Assembly: GCA_036554605.1 (NCBI GenBank)
Contig: DATBMY010000266.1
Span: 1 to 15,267, forward strand
Direction: 5' to 3'
DNA: 15,267 nucleotides
Source: DATBMY01 sp036554605
GTDB lineage: Bacteria > Acidobacteriota > Blastocatellia > UBA7656
The translations under genes and the position numbers were made by a program. The notes under the pieces were generated by a model. That model saw nothing but the letters and a program-made list of their open reading frames with translations. It was not told the origin of the DNA and did no database searches. Within the stretch, counting starts at the first letter, position 1. Every line of letters starts with the position of its first letter. Positions 7,101-12,955 of the stretch are shown piece by piece.

Positions 7101-7402
7101 CAGGCTTGCCTGCGCAGTCGAGGGTCCGAGTTCTCTAAAGCGGCGCGCCACACTTCGAGAGCGCCGGGCTCATCAAGCAACGCGAGGTCAGATAGGGCTT
7201 GCGAGAATTCAGCCGGGCTCGGCGACGAGAGGCGCGCTTTCAAAGAATCTTGTCGCGCGCGGCGAAGCTCGCCGTTCCACCCGCGATGGGTGGAACTAGC
7301 AAAGACCGGCCACAAGATGTTCGGGATCGCGAGCGTCATAGCGCAGACGAGCGCGACCAGAACTATGCGGGCCGGTAAGCCGGCGCGTGGGACTCTGCTC
7401 AT
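4199..7402 (-). CDS. Large secreted M14 zinc carboxypeptidase with C-terminal beta domains
   Basis: A 1067-residue protein expected to trim C-terminal residues from peptides outside the cytoplasm. The N-terminus has a hydrophobic signal segment (about 11-30). Residues 45-310 form a long N-terminal region not typical of the family. The catalytic domain (about 315-640) shows every key M14 residue: His376 and Glu379 in HHAREW (zinc), Asn461/Arg462 in VDLNRNYD, His534 in DYHNYSQLILYPWGY (zinc), Tyr596 in SSDYAYG and Glu608 in LVVEMR (general base). Cys452, 476, 480 and 486 could form disulphides in a surface insert. The remaining 430 residues hold Ig/fibronectin-like stretches, including LASPVGGERLAGGDEFTITW (829-848) and a final domain at about 930-1060. 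ATG 7402 follows AAAAGGAA. It is monocistronic by spacing. Bacterial members are often under 500 residues, so this one is unusually long. Confidence 0.93.
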   Translation of the reverse strand: MSRVPRAGLPARIVLVALVCAMTLAIPNILWPVFASSTHRGWNGELRRARQDSLKARLSSPSPAEFSQALSDLALLDEPGALEVWRAALENSDPRLRRQAWRKYRDLQAGLARREMIPQVVRVAASSAELLRAARASGLDAVVWSDRGDEIIAAAPPYLVDEMRREGRAISVLYDSVSQWQSARSRGEREALEITPRYQERASGAQVRIAVIDLSTRTAPASGYSGWLGDHENIIMRRGSLIAHLDIFTSDGSAASIDSYIEERYARRGYRVEGFYTPDEFAAVAPGLFGKSFNAGGRAETTPGGFRAALSDGSYHSYEETQNEFRELARSNPSLARYVKIGTSYEGRDIFALKLTRNAELDDPTKPDVLITGCHHAREWISVEAPVYFANQLVRNYATDDAVRYFLDRLQIWIVPIVNPDGLTYSQSSPNDQMDGARLWRKNRRPVSSGDCSSSVGVDLNRNYDFQWRLRHDEPCQNPCTTGNDCTRDDVGASDDPENEIYRGSAPASEPEVRALKSLMDDPNRNFRAQIDYHNYSQLILYPWGYQQFGAPDATTLEMLASRMSEKIEAVAGRRYRPEQAVTLYSTTGSSSDYAYGVNNVAAPLVVEMRPDCCEFNVPESEIDSINRENWAGLQPVLNWAAGPPILESVKAYSIGPDGEFSKLVYSARWQGPADLSSSDRQMVVETRFPGIEPGPLQLHLQFSKTMNAALAPRATLGRDGRLDELRLVATGAGEGWQRTSYANDTWIGQTIITEDDNLTSPWQLAVSSNDHSGLELDATPETRADYATGTGRWGGYEDSSGEGTAGGTDTRHALAPTLRGNYPGVFLASPVGGERLAGGDEFTITWTVPKESGFIPAEGELYFSTDGGTSYARLVQGFHGGAEKYELQLPQLATARARIRLIVIDGTTRHALTGDSQADFTIGANVGSAARIDFVSSEKVVQNWSDSAFQGAQSSGSMRLVVNLRITNIGGEEIINPFLRVAEVNRGNILLTRDAKSTPANGANQSIDVGSDNRLSPGETVQARLVVGLVSKKKFNLLVNLYGVPASGDIAPAAAVRVWNSKPKNR

Positions 7403-7430
7403 TAGATTCCTTTTCGCGTTTATCCTAATC

Positions 7431-7459
7431 GATTTACCAGACTGATTAAATCAGGTCAA
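7431..7459 (-). promoter_or_regulatory. Candidate sigma-70 promoter of the carboxypeptidase gene
   Basis: On the minus strand TTGACC (7459-7454) is followed after 17 bases by TAAATC (7436-7431). The -35 box is good and the -10 box is weak. It lies about 30 bases upstream of the ATG at 7402. Confidence 0.4.
7442..7454. promoter_or_regulatory. Palindrome in the promoter spacer, possible operator
   Basis: CTGATTAAATCAG has perfect six-base arms around one central base. It fills most of the spacer between the candidate -35 and -10 boxes, where a repressor would block RNA polymerase. It is short enough to occur by chance. Confidence 0.35.
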
Positions 7460-7531
7460 GGTTTCGCTGCCTCATGAGGGCCCGAAATGTAATAAAGCTT
7501 AAAATCCGTGTGGGGGCTTTATAAGGAGAGC

Positions 7532-7561
7532 CGCCACGGGCCTCATCCGAAGCCCGTGGCG
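7532..7561 (-). terminator. Strong hairpin downstream of the regulatory-domain/TPR gene
   Basis: CGCCACGGGC and GCCCGTGGCG form a perfect 10-base GC-rich stem with a 10-base loop, about 50 bases after the stop of the minus-strand gene at 7613. On the minus strand it is followed by GCTCTCCTTATAAAG, which is only mildly U-rich, so it may be a transcript-stabilising or terminating hairpin. Confidence 0.45.
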
Positions 7562-7612
7562 ATTATTAATAACCCGATCAAGCCTATCGATTCAAGAGTC
7601 TTGATTGGAGGC

Positions 7613-8863
7613 TTAGGGCCTGCGGCCGCGTCTGGCCGGCTTTTCGGCTTCGACCTTGAACTCCTGCTTGAGCGCCTGAAGCGATGCGTTCACCTCAGCC
7701 ACGCGCGGGTCGCTCGCGGGGGCCTTGGCAACGAAATCGCTCAGATAATTGGCCGCTTCCTGAAGCTTCGTCATGTCGCCGGAGCTTACAAGCGTGAGGC
7801 CAAGCCCGTACATGGCATCCGCGTTGTTTGGATCGGTCACCAGGACCGCCTTGAAAGCCGCCACCGCCTCATCCGTGCGCGACGAAAGTCGATAAAGCTC
7901 GCCCTTAAGCAACTGCCACTTGAGCTTGTTGATCTGATCGAGCGCTTGCGCTTTATCAAGCACCGGCACCATCTCGTCTACAAGGTCGACCTGTCCGAAA
8001 TGCTGTACAAGGATCTTGCCGTTGGTGGCAAAAATGTTGTAGTAGGTGAGCAGATCGTTATTGATATTCGGGCTGGTGTCGGTGCCCGCGACTTCAATAG
8101 CTTTCTTGATCGCCTTCACCGCTTCATCAAAATGGGGTTTGGCTTCGGGAGTCGCCTTGCGATTCTTGTTGAAGACCTCGGTCCCTTTTGCCGAATGCAC
8201 TTCGGCCAGGTGCGCGTTGGCCTTGTGGACCACCTCTATAAACGCGGCATGCTTGGTCGTGTCGACGTTGGTGGCAAGCTGCAGCTCGGCCAGCGCGGCG
8301 TCATAGTTCTGCGCTTTCTTGAATTCGACGCCCTTTATGAAATGGTCTCGGGCCGAATCGAAGCTCGATTGCAGCGCCTCGGCCTCTTTGCGCTTGGCAT
8401 CCTGTTCGGCTCTGGCCTTCTCAGCCTTCTCGCGGTCTTCCTTCGACATGCCGCCCGGGCCGGGCATGGGTGATCCCTTCATCGCCGCCTGCACCTGTTC
8501 GAGAGTCGGGTGCTCGCCGTTGCCGGGGTTTACCGTAAAATCCCTGACGGGAACCTGGGCGAGCCTTATAACCTCCCACGTCGGCTGAATGCCGGGGCCG
8601 GAGACTACGACAATATAGTTGCCTTGCAGCGGCAGCCCTATACGAATGTAACGGCCGTTCTTATCGGTCTCCGCCTTGTAGTGGGCCTTTATATCTGTGC
8701 GGTAAATATCAATGATCGCGCCCTGGACCGGGGTGACCTTGCCATCAGCGCCTTTCAACTTTACCGTGCCCTCTAATTGCCCGGTCTGCGCGCTCACCGC
8801 AACTGAAAGAAGCATCATAAGCGCGCTGAAGCTAGCGGCTCGCTTTAAGATAGTTCTGAACAT
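7613..8863 (-). CDS. Secreted protein with carboxypeptidase-regulatory-like domain and TPR repeats
   Basis: A 416-residue exported protein. A signal peptide ends at about Ala25-Gln26 (SVAVSAQ). Residues 29-110 are a carboxypeptidase-regulatory-like beta-sandwich (GQLEGTVKLKG, VQGAIIDIY, ETDKNGRYIRIGLPLQGNYIVVVSGPG). Residues 138-165 are a charged helix (KEDREKAEKARAEQDAKRKE). The rest is helical, with TPR-like units at about 172-205 (FIKGVEFKKAQNYDAALAEL) and 313-380 (LKGELYRLSSRTDEAVAAF, then DPNNADAMYGLGLTLVSSGD). The C-terminus is basic (ARRGRRP). This architecture is common in Acidobacteria and is probably a periplasmic scaffold; no enzyme motif is seen. ATG 8863 is strongly supported by GGAGGAG with about five bases of spacing. 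It stands alone between a 210-base and a 305-base gap. Confidence 0.88.
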   Translation of the reverse strand: MFRTILKRAASFSALMMLLSVAVSAQTGQLEGTVKLKGADGKVTPVQGAIIDIYRTDIKAHYKAETDKNGRYIRIGLPLQGNYIVVVSGPGIQPTWEVIRLAQVPVRDFTVNPGNGEHPTLEQVQAAMKGSPMPGPGGMSKEDREKAEKARAEQDAKRKEAEALQSSFDSARDHFIKGVEFKKAQNYDAALAELQLATNVDTTKHAAFIEVVHKANAHLAEVHSAKGTEVFNKNRKATPEAKPHFDEAVKAIKKAIEVAGTDTSPNINNDLLTYYNIFATNGKILVQHFGQVDLVDEMVPVLDKAQALDQINKLKWQLLKGELYRLSSRTDEAVAAFKAVLVTDPNNADAMYGLGLTLVSSGDMTKLQEAANYLSDFVAKAPASDPRVAEVNASLQALKQEFKVEAEKPARRGRRP

Positions 8864-9027
8864 GGACTCTCCTCCGAATTGCTCTGCCGATTAATACACC
8901 AACCCGGCTACGTTTTACTGCTATAGGATGCCTTGGCGAGGGCACCGGTTGGCAGCAATCTGGCGATCTCTGAACTCCGCGTTGATGGAATCTGCGCCAA
9001 AACTGGTTGTGAACAAAAGTTTAATCC

Positions 9028-9043
9028 CACCCGCCGCCGGGTG
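9028..9043 (-). terminator. Possible terminator of the carboxylase transcript
   Basis: CACCCG and CGGGTG form a six-base stem with a four-base loop. On the minus strand it is followed by GGATTAAACTTTT, a moderately T-rich tail. It lies about 125 bases after the stop of the minus-strand carboxylase gene. Confidence 0.35.
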
Positions 9044-9127
9044 TCAACGCAGCCTCCACCGAGCCCCATAGAGCCGGGCAATCAACAGCATAAAAGCTCG
9101 CCTCGCACGAGTCAGTGATAACAGGCA

Positions 9128-9167
9128 CCGCGACCTGTGACCGCGGGCACACCTCCCGAAGTCGCGG
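9128..9167. repeat. Nested inverted repeat just after the carboxylase stop
   Basis: CCGCGAC (9128-9134) and GTCGCGG (9161-9167) form the outer stem. The loop contains a near-palindrome, GTGACCGCGGGCAC. It begins one base after the stop codon of the carboxylase gene on the minus strand and may protect the mRNA 3' end or help termination. Confidence 0.4.
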
Positions 9168-9168
9168 C

Positions 9169-10749
9169 TCAAAGAGGGATGTTGCCGTGCTTTTTCGGCG
9201 GATTCTGATCGCGCTTGTTTTCGAGCAGCTCAAGCGCCCGTATAAGCTTGGGGCGCGTCTGGCTCGGCACTATTATCTCGTCGATAAAGCCGCGCTCGGC
9301 GGCGATGTAAGGCGAAGCGAACTTGCGCCGGAATTCTTCCGAACGGCTCTGTTTTTCCTGTTGCGGATCGTCGGCTTGCGCGATCTCTCGCCTGTATAGA
9401 ATCTCGACCGCGCCTTCCGCTCCCATCACGGCGATCTCGGCCGTCGGGTAAGCGAAGTTCACGTCGGCGCGTATGTGCTTTGAGGCCATGACGCAATAGG
9501 CCCCGCCGTACGCCTTGCGCGTGATGACGGTTATCTTCGGCACGGTCGCCTCCGCGAAAGCGTAAAGCAGTTTCGCGCCTTGTCGGATTATTCCGCCGTG
9601 CTCCTGGTTGACTCCCGGCAAAAAGCCCGGCACGTCCTCAAACGTAACGAGCGGGATGTTGAAGCAGTCGCAGAACCTGACGAAGCGCGCCGCCTTGACC
9701 GACGCGTCTATGTCGAGCACGCCCGCGAGGTGGGCCGGCTGGTTCGCGACTATCCCGACCGAGCGGCCGCCAAGCCTGGCAAAACCTATAACAATGTTCC
9801 TGGCATAGTGCTCATGCACCTCAAGCATATACCCGTCGTCGACAACCATCTGTATTACGTCGCGCATGTCATAAGGGACGTTTGGCGCTTCGGGCACGAC
9901 CGTGTTGAGCCGCTCGTCGGCGCGGTCCGGCGGGTCCTGGGTCGAGATTCGCGGCGGGTCTTCGAGATTGTTCGAGGGAATAAAGGATATAAGCTCGCGT
10001 ATCAGCCTCAGACAATCCTCGTCGTCCTCGGCCGCAAAGTGCGCCACGCCCGACACCGAGTTGTGAGTCATCGCGCCGCCCAGTTCCTCTTTTGTCACCT
10101 CTTCGTGCGTGACCGTCTTTATCACGTCGGGGCCGGTGATAAACATGTAAGAGGTTTTCTTCACCATAATGTTGAAGTCGGTGATGGCCGGCGAATAGAC
10201 CGCGCCGCCCGCGCACGGCCCCATGATCGCGGAGATCTGAGGAACCACGCCCGACGTCAGCGTATTTCGCAGGAAGATATCGGCGTAACCGGCTAGCGAC
10301 TGAACGCCTTCCTGAATGCGCGCGCCGCCCGAATCGTTTAGCCCGATGACGGGGGCGCCCACCTTGACCGCCATATCCATGATCTTGCAAATCTTTTCGG
10401 CGTTTGTCTCCGAAAGCGATCCGCCGAAAACGGTGAAGTCTTGCGCGAAGACGAATACCCGGCGACCTTCTATCAGGCCGTGTCCGGCAACCACCCCGTC
10501 GCCCGGGAACTGCTGATCCTGCATGCCGAAATCGAGACAGCGGTGCGTCTTGAAGCGGTCGAACTCTTCGAACGTGTTTTCGTCGAGCAAAAACTCTATA
10601 CGCTCGCGCGCGGTCATCTTACCCGACGCGTGCTGCTTCTCCACGCGGGCCGCGCCTCCGCCCGCGAGCGCGGCCTCTTGCTTTTGCTTGAGCCTGTCGA
10701 GTTCGGTAGTTTCGATCCTCGGCTCCAGTCTCTCTTCAGATGTTGCCAT
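9169..10749 (-). CDS. pccB: Acyl-CoA carboxylase carboxyltransferase (beta) subunit, propionyl-CoA carboxylase type
   Basis: A 526-residue cytosolic protein, normal length for PccB. It moves the carboxyl group from carboxybiotin to propionyl-CoA (or a similar acyl-CoA), giving methylmalonyl-CoA. Motifs in order: KMTARERIEFLLDENTFEE (44-62), NDSGGARIQEGVQSLAGYAD (138-157) with the first oxyanion hole, MGPCAGGAVYSPA (176-188), FITGPDVIKTVTHEEVTKEE (203-222), DVPGFLPGVNQEHGGIIRQG (372-391), and TRKAYGGAYCVMASKH (410-425) with the second oxyanion hole, then AYPTAEIAVMGAEGA. Cys419 sits at the position that differs between acyl-CoA carboxylases (Asp in classic PccB, Ile in AccB, Cys in AccD5). The start at 10749 has GAGGA six bases upstream; the frame extends 41 codons further without family similarity. 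The biotin-bearing alpha subunit is not in the window. A methylmalonyl-CoA decarboxylase alpha subunit is a less likely alternative. Confidence 0.93.
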   Translation of the reverse strand: MATSEERLEPRIETTELDRLKQKQEAALAGGGAARVEKQHASGKMTARERIEFLLDENTFEEFDRFKTHRCLDFGMQDQQFPGDGVVAGHGLIEGRRVFVFAQDFTVFGGSLSETNAEKICKIMDMAVKVGAPVIGLNDSGGARIQEGVQSLAGYADIFLRNTLTSGVVPQISAIMGPCAGGAVYSPAITDFNIMVKKTSYMFITGPDVIKTVTHEEVTKEELGGAMTHNSVSGVAHFAAEDDEDCLRLIRELISFIPSNNLEDPPRISTQDPPDRADERLNTVVPEAPNVPYDMRDVIQMVVDDGYMLEVHEHYARNIVIGFARLGGRSVGIVANQPAHLAGVLDIDASVKAARFVRFCDCFNIPLVTFEDVPGFLPGVNQEHGGIIRQGAKLLYAFAEATVPKITVITRKAYGGAYCVMASKHIRADVNFAYPTAEIAVMGAEGAVEILYRREIAQADDPQQEKQSRSEEFRRKFASPYIAAERGFIDEIIVPSQTRPKLIRALELLENKRDQNPPKKHGNIPL

Positions 10750-10765
10750 TGTCAGTCCTCGACCG

Positions 10766-10793
10766 GTTATAAAGTTCCAGATTCGACAGTCTA
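10766..10793 (-). promoter_or_regulatory. Candidate promoter of pccB
   Basis: On the minus strand TAGACT (10793-10788) is followed after 16 bases by TATAAC (10771-10766). The -10 box matches consensus at five of six positions, the -35 at four. It lies 17 bases upstream of the start codon, a short but possible leader. Confidence 0.35.
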
Positions 10794-10835
10794 TCAAAGT
10801 AGAGCGCGGGGTGGAAACATCGCCGGCCCTTTCAG

Positions 10836-10864
10836 TTGACCACGACCGTTCGAGAGCGTATAAG
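10836..10864 (+). promoter_or_regulatory. Near-consensus sigma-70 promoter of the coiled-coil gene
   Basis: TTGACC (10836-10841) and TATAAG (10859-10864) are separated by exactly 17 bases, each matching consensus at five of six positions. Transcription would begin near 10871, about 46 bases before the ATG at 10917. Confidence 0.6.
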
Positions 10865-10916
10865 AAAAGCAAAAGGCCGATGAGGAGGAAACAACCCGAC
10901 CCCCGTGGAGAGGCCG

Positions 10917-11345
10917 ATGAACGAAGATACTACTCAAAGCATGATAGCCAGCCGATTTGATCAAGTGATCAATGCGATTCAGCAAGTTGATACCCGCGTG
11001 CAAAGTTTGGAATCCGGGTTTCAAGCACTGGATGAAAAGGTCGAACAGAGGCTGCACGATACTCGCCCTATATGGGAGGCCGTGCAGACTCGCCTTGACG
11101 AAATGCAGACTCGTCTTGACGAAATGAAGGCTCGTCTTGATGAAATAGATATTCGCCTTGATGGAATAGAGACACGGCTGAAGTCCGTCGAATCGGAGAT
11201 TGCTCAATTGCGGGCCGATACATCGACGGGCTTTCGCGCGGTTGACCGAAAGATAGGCATTCTCAGCAAAAACATGATTGATATGACGGCCGATATAAGA
11301 GAGCTACAGGACCGTATAGAGAAGATCGAATCGCCGCCGTCATAA
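10917..11345 (+). CDS. Coiled-coil heptad-repeat protein of unknown function
   Basis: A 142-residue soluble protein with no signal peptide or membrane segment. Almost the whole length is predicted coiled coil by eye: hydrophobic residues fall every three and four residues from FDQVINAIQQVDTRVQSLES to the end. The core is five seven-residue units of the type TRLDEMQ, ARLDEID, TRLKSVE (bases 11088-11192). The C-terminal part (RELQDRIEKIES) continues the pattern. It would form long oligomeric helices, perhaps as a scaffold; no enzymatic or DNA-binding motif is seen. ATG 10917 has GGAG six bases upstream. GTG 10905 is in frame, but the AGGAGG at 10883-10888 is too far from it. A near-consensus promoter lies upstream. 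Confidence 0.82.
   Translation: MNEDTTQSMIASRFDQVINAIQQVDTRVQSLESGFQALDEKVEQRLHDTRPIWEAVQTRLDEMQTRLDEMKARLDEIDIRLDGIETRLKSVESEIAQLRADTSTGFRAVDRKIGILSKNMIDMTADIRELQDRIEKIESPPS
11088..11192 (+). repeat. Five 21-base tandem coding repeats
   Basis: Units start at 11088, 11109, 11130, 11151 and 11172. The first two differ by only a few bases; later ones are more diverged. Each encodes one coiled-coil heptad (T/A/I-R-L-D/K-E/G/S-x-x), so copy-number change adds or removes a full heptad without breaking frame. Confidence 0.8.
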
Positions 11346-11390
11346 TCTTTGATTAACTTCGCCCCTTCGCCCCTTTCCGGCCGCAACTTC

Positions 11391-11419
11391 TTGACTATCT
11401 TTAAGATGCCTCCTATAAT
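11391..11419 (+). promoter_or_regulatory. Strong sigma-70 promoter of the HU gene
   Basis: TTGACT (11391-11396), a 17-base spacer and a perfect TATAAT (11414-11419). The start of transcription would be near 11426, leaving a leader of about 45 bases before the GTG start. A strong promoter fits an abundant nucleoid protein. Confidence 0.72.
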
Positions 11420-11471
11420 GACAGCCTTTCACGGTCTGGCTCTCAGTGACTCAGGTAAAACGGAGGCAAAT

Positions 11472-11735
11472 GTGATCAAGCTTGATATAGTAAATCAGGT
11501 CGCCGACAAGACCGGCGTGCCGAAAATCAAAGCCGAAGTTGCTGTTGAAGCTTTGTTTGAAGCAATGAAGAATGCCCTTCAACGCGGAGAGCGCATAGAG
11601 CTGCGCGGCTTCGGCGTATTCGTAGTCAAACCCCGCAAGCGCGGCGTGGGCCGCAATCCGCGGACCGGCGAAGTGACTGACATCCCGCCCGGCAAGACCA
11701 TACGGTTTAAGCCAGGCAAAGAACTGCAATCCTGA
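11472..11735 (+). CDS. hup: HU/IHF-family nucleoid DNA-binding protein
   Basis: An 87-residue histone-like protein, the usual HU length. It binds and bends DNA as a dimer. The helical N-terminal half is KLDIVNQVADKTGVPKIKAE followed by VEALFEAMKNAL; then the signature LRGFGVFVVKPRKRGVGRNP (44-63), the flexible DNA-binding arm RNPRTGEVTDIPPGKTIRF (61-79) and the terminal FKPGKEL. The start is GTG 11472: GGAGG lies five bases upstream and the protein then begins exactly like HU (MIKLDIVNQVADKTG). Upstream in-frame ATG codons at 11349 and 11418 would add unrelated residues and overlap the promoter. Whether it is HU-like or IHF-like in sequence preference cannot be told from this. Confidence 0.95.
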   Translation: MIKLDIVNQVADKTGVPKIKAEVAVEALFEAMKNALQRGERIELRGFGVFVVKPRKRGVGRNPRTGEVTDIPPGKTIRFKPGKELQS

Positions 11736-11788
11736 TTTTCACCGCTCACCTGTTTAAGAATTAATGACCTGGTATGAGCGGGTGAGAA
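11736..11788 (+). terminator. Imperfect hairpin after the HU gene
   Basis: TTTTCACCGCTC (11736-11747) can pair with GAGCGGGTGAGAA (11776-11788) with one bulged base. The loop is 28 bases and no T-run follows, so it may be a weak terminator or an mRNA 3'-end stabiliser. Confidence 0.35.
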
Positions 11789-11796
11789 TGTCCTGG

Positions 11797-11825
11797 TTGA
11801 CAGTCGACCGCTAAAAAGTTGTATC
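11797..11825 (+). promoter_or_regulatory. Candidate promoter of the site-2 protease gene
   Basis: A perfect TTGACA (11797-11802), 17-base spacer and TGTATC (11820-11825, weak). Transcription would begin at about 11832, almost at the GTG start codon. Confidence 0.45.
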
Positions 11826-11834
11826 CTTAAAGCT

Positions 11835-12866
11835 GTGGAAAGTACTGACCAGCCGTACCGGTTATCCGAAATCCAGCCCGCGCAATCTACACTTAGCTCC
11901 GAGCCTACTTTCATAGACGGGGCTCGGCGGGAAGCGATTTCCGGCTCTCGCATCCACCGGCATCTGTTGCTGCTGCTGTTGACCGCTGTGACGACAACCT
12001 TCACCGGCGCGGCTTTCGCCGTGCCTATTCGGCCACAGGTCTCATTTCTGGAACAGCTCATAGCGCCGGTCGTGGCGGTCATAACCGAGACGGCCGCGGG
12101 AAATTTAGTCCCGCTCGCGAACGGGTTGCTCTTTACTTTTACGCTGCTCGTGATACTTGGCGCGCACGAACTCGGACATTACTTCGCCTGTCGTTACTAC
12201 CGCATCAAGGCCACGTTGCCTTTCTTTTTACCCGCGCCGCCGACCATCACGCTGTTCGGCACTTTCGGCGCGGTCATAAAGATCAAGGAGCCTATAAGCT
12301 CGCGCCGCGCCCTGTTCGATATAGGCATAGCCGGGCCGCTCGCCGGTTTCGTATTTGCCTTGCCGGCCGCGGTAATAGGGCTCTATTTTTCGAAGCCGGC
12401 GGCCGTGTCGCAGGCACACGTCGAGTCGATGTGGTTTAACGACCCGCTCCTGTTCTCGCTCATTATCGACTGGCTCGATCTGCCGAAAGTCTTCTTGTGG
12501 AATCCCGTTTACTGGGCCGCGTGGGGGACTATGCTGGTCACGGCGCTGAACCTCTTCCCCGTCGGCCAGCTCGACGGCGGACACGTCCTTTATTCGGTCT
12601 TTGGCCGGCGCGCGCATCGAATCATTTCGGTTATCGCCACCCTGGCTACCGCGTCGCTTGCGATACTCGCCTTCTATCTGGGCCAGCCGCCGGTCTATAT
12701 GCTCTGGGCGGTCGTGCTCCTATTTCTTTTGAAGATCGGCCACCCGCCCGTCGTTGAAGATGAGCCGCTCGGGTGGGCAAGGACGCTGCTCGCCATCATC
12801 GCCGCGATTGTCTTTGCTCTATGCTTTCTGCCGTTTCCTATAACGACCGGACAGCTTAACCCGTAG
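11835..12866 (+). CDS. Site-2-type intramembrane metalloprotease (M50 family, EGY-like)
   Basis: A 343-residue polytopic membrane protease, likely cutting membrane proteins within the bilayer. The zinc motif HELGH is at 111-115 in a hydrophobic helix. The second motif NLFPVGQLDGGH (239-250) supplies the Asp ligand (Asp247) and matches the N-x-x-P-x-x-x-L-D-G-G form of chloroplast EGY and cyanobacterial homologues. Between them, LPFFLPAPPTITLFGTFGAV and RRALFDIGIAGPLAGF are typical of the EGY group. About seven to eight hydrophobic segments are visible (43-63, 98-117, 160-183, 224-243, 262-281, 287-301, 315-335). The first 40 residues are polar and cytosolic. GTG 11835 is the only usable start upstream of the conserved part; it lacks a clear ribosome binding site. 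The substrate is unknown, and no anti-sigma factor is nearby. Confidence 0.9.
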   Translation: MESTDQPYRLSEIQPAQSTLSSEPTFIDGARREAISGSRIHRHLLLLLLTAVTTTFTGAAFAVPIRPQVSFLEQLIAPVVAVITETAAGNLVPLANGLLFTFTLLVILGAHELGHYFACRYYRIKATLPFFLPAPPTITLFGTFGAVIKIKEPISSRRALFDIGIAGPLAGFVFALPAAVIGLYFSKPAAVSQAHVESMWFNDPLLFSLIIDWLDLPKVFLWNPVYWAAWGTMLVTALNLFPVGQLDGGHVLYSVFGRRAHRIISVIATLATASLAILAFYLGQPPVYMLWAVVLLFLLKIGHPPVVEDEPLGWARTLLAIIAAIVFALCFLPFPITTGQLNP

Positions 12867-12872
12867 AGTGCA

Positions 12873-12891
12873 GCTTCGAGACTGCCGAAGC
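12873..12891 (+). terminator. Small hairpin after the site-2 protease gene
   Basis: GCTTCG and CGAAGC form a six-base stem with a seven-base loop, six bases after the stop codon. No T-run follows; weak evidence for termination. Confidence 0.3.
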
Positions 12892-12898
12892 CTTGTGC

Positions 12899-12904
12899 TA
12901 TTAT
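12899..12904 (+). promoter_or_regulatory. Possible extended -10 element of the UreH/NicO-like gene
   Basis: TATTAT is preceded by TG plus one base, the extended -10 pattern. No good -35 box is present. It lies about 52 bases before the ATG at 12956. Confidence 0.3.
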
Positions 12905-12955
12905 GGCCCGCCAGAGCAGCCGTATTGACTTTAAACGTAAACCGGGACTTCAACC

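Larger units (their letters stand above)
8864..9168. other. Intergenic region, 305 bases
   Basis: It lies between the carboxylase end and the start of the TPR gene, both minus strand. It holds two hairpins (9128-9167 and 9028-9043, listed separately) and must contain the TPR-gene promoter, for which I see no convincing -35/-10 pair. Short open frames here lack ribosome binding sites. I see no tRNA, riboswitch or mobile element. Confidence 0.6.

Noticed and set aside
7508..8473. A 321-codon plus-strand open frame
   Set aside because: It is antisense to the signal-peptide/TPR gene, has no ribosome binding site and its translation shows no recognisable pattern.
8933..9118. A 61-codon plus-strand frame in the 305-base gap
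   Set aside because: It starts at TTG, has no ribosome binding site, and crosses the hairpin region with no protein-like pattern.
9580..10296. A 238-codon plus-strand open frame
   Set aside because: It is the antisense of the strongly conserved carboxyltransferase; long antisense frames are expected in GC-rich genes.
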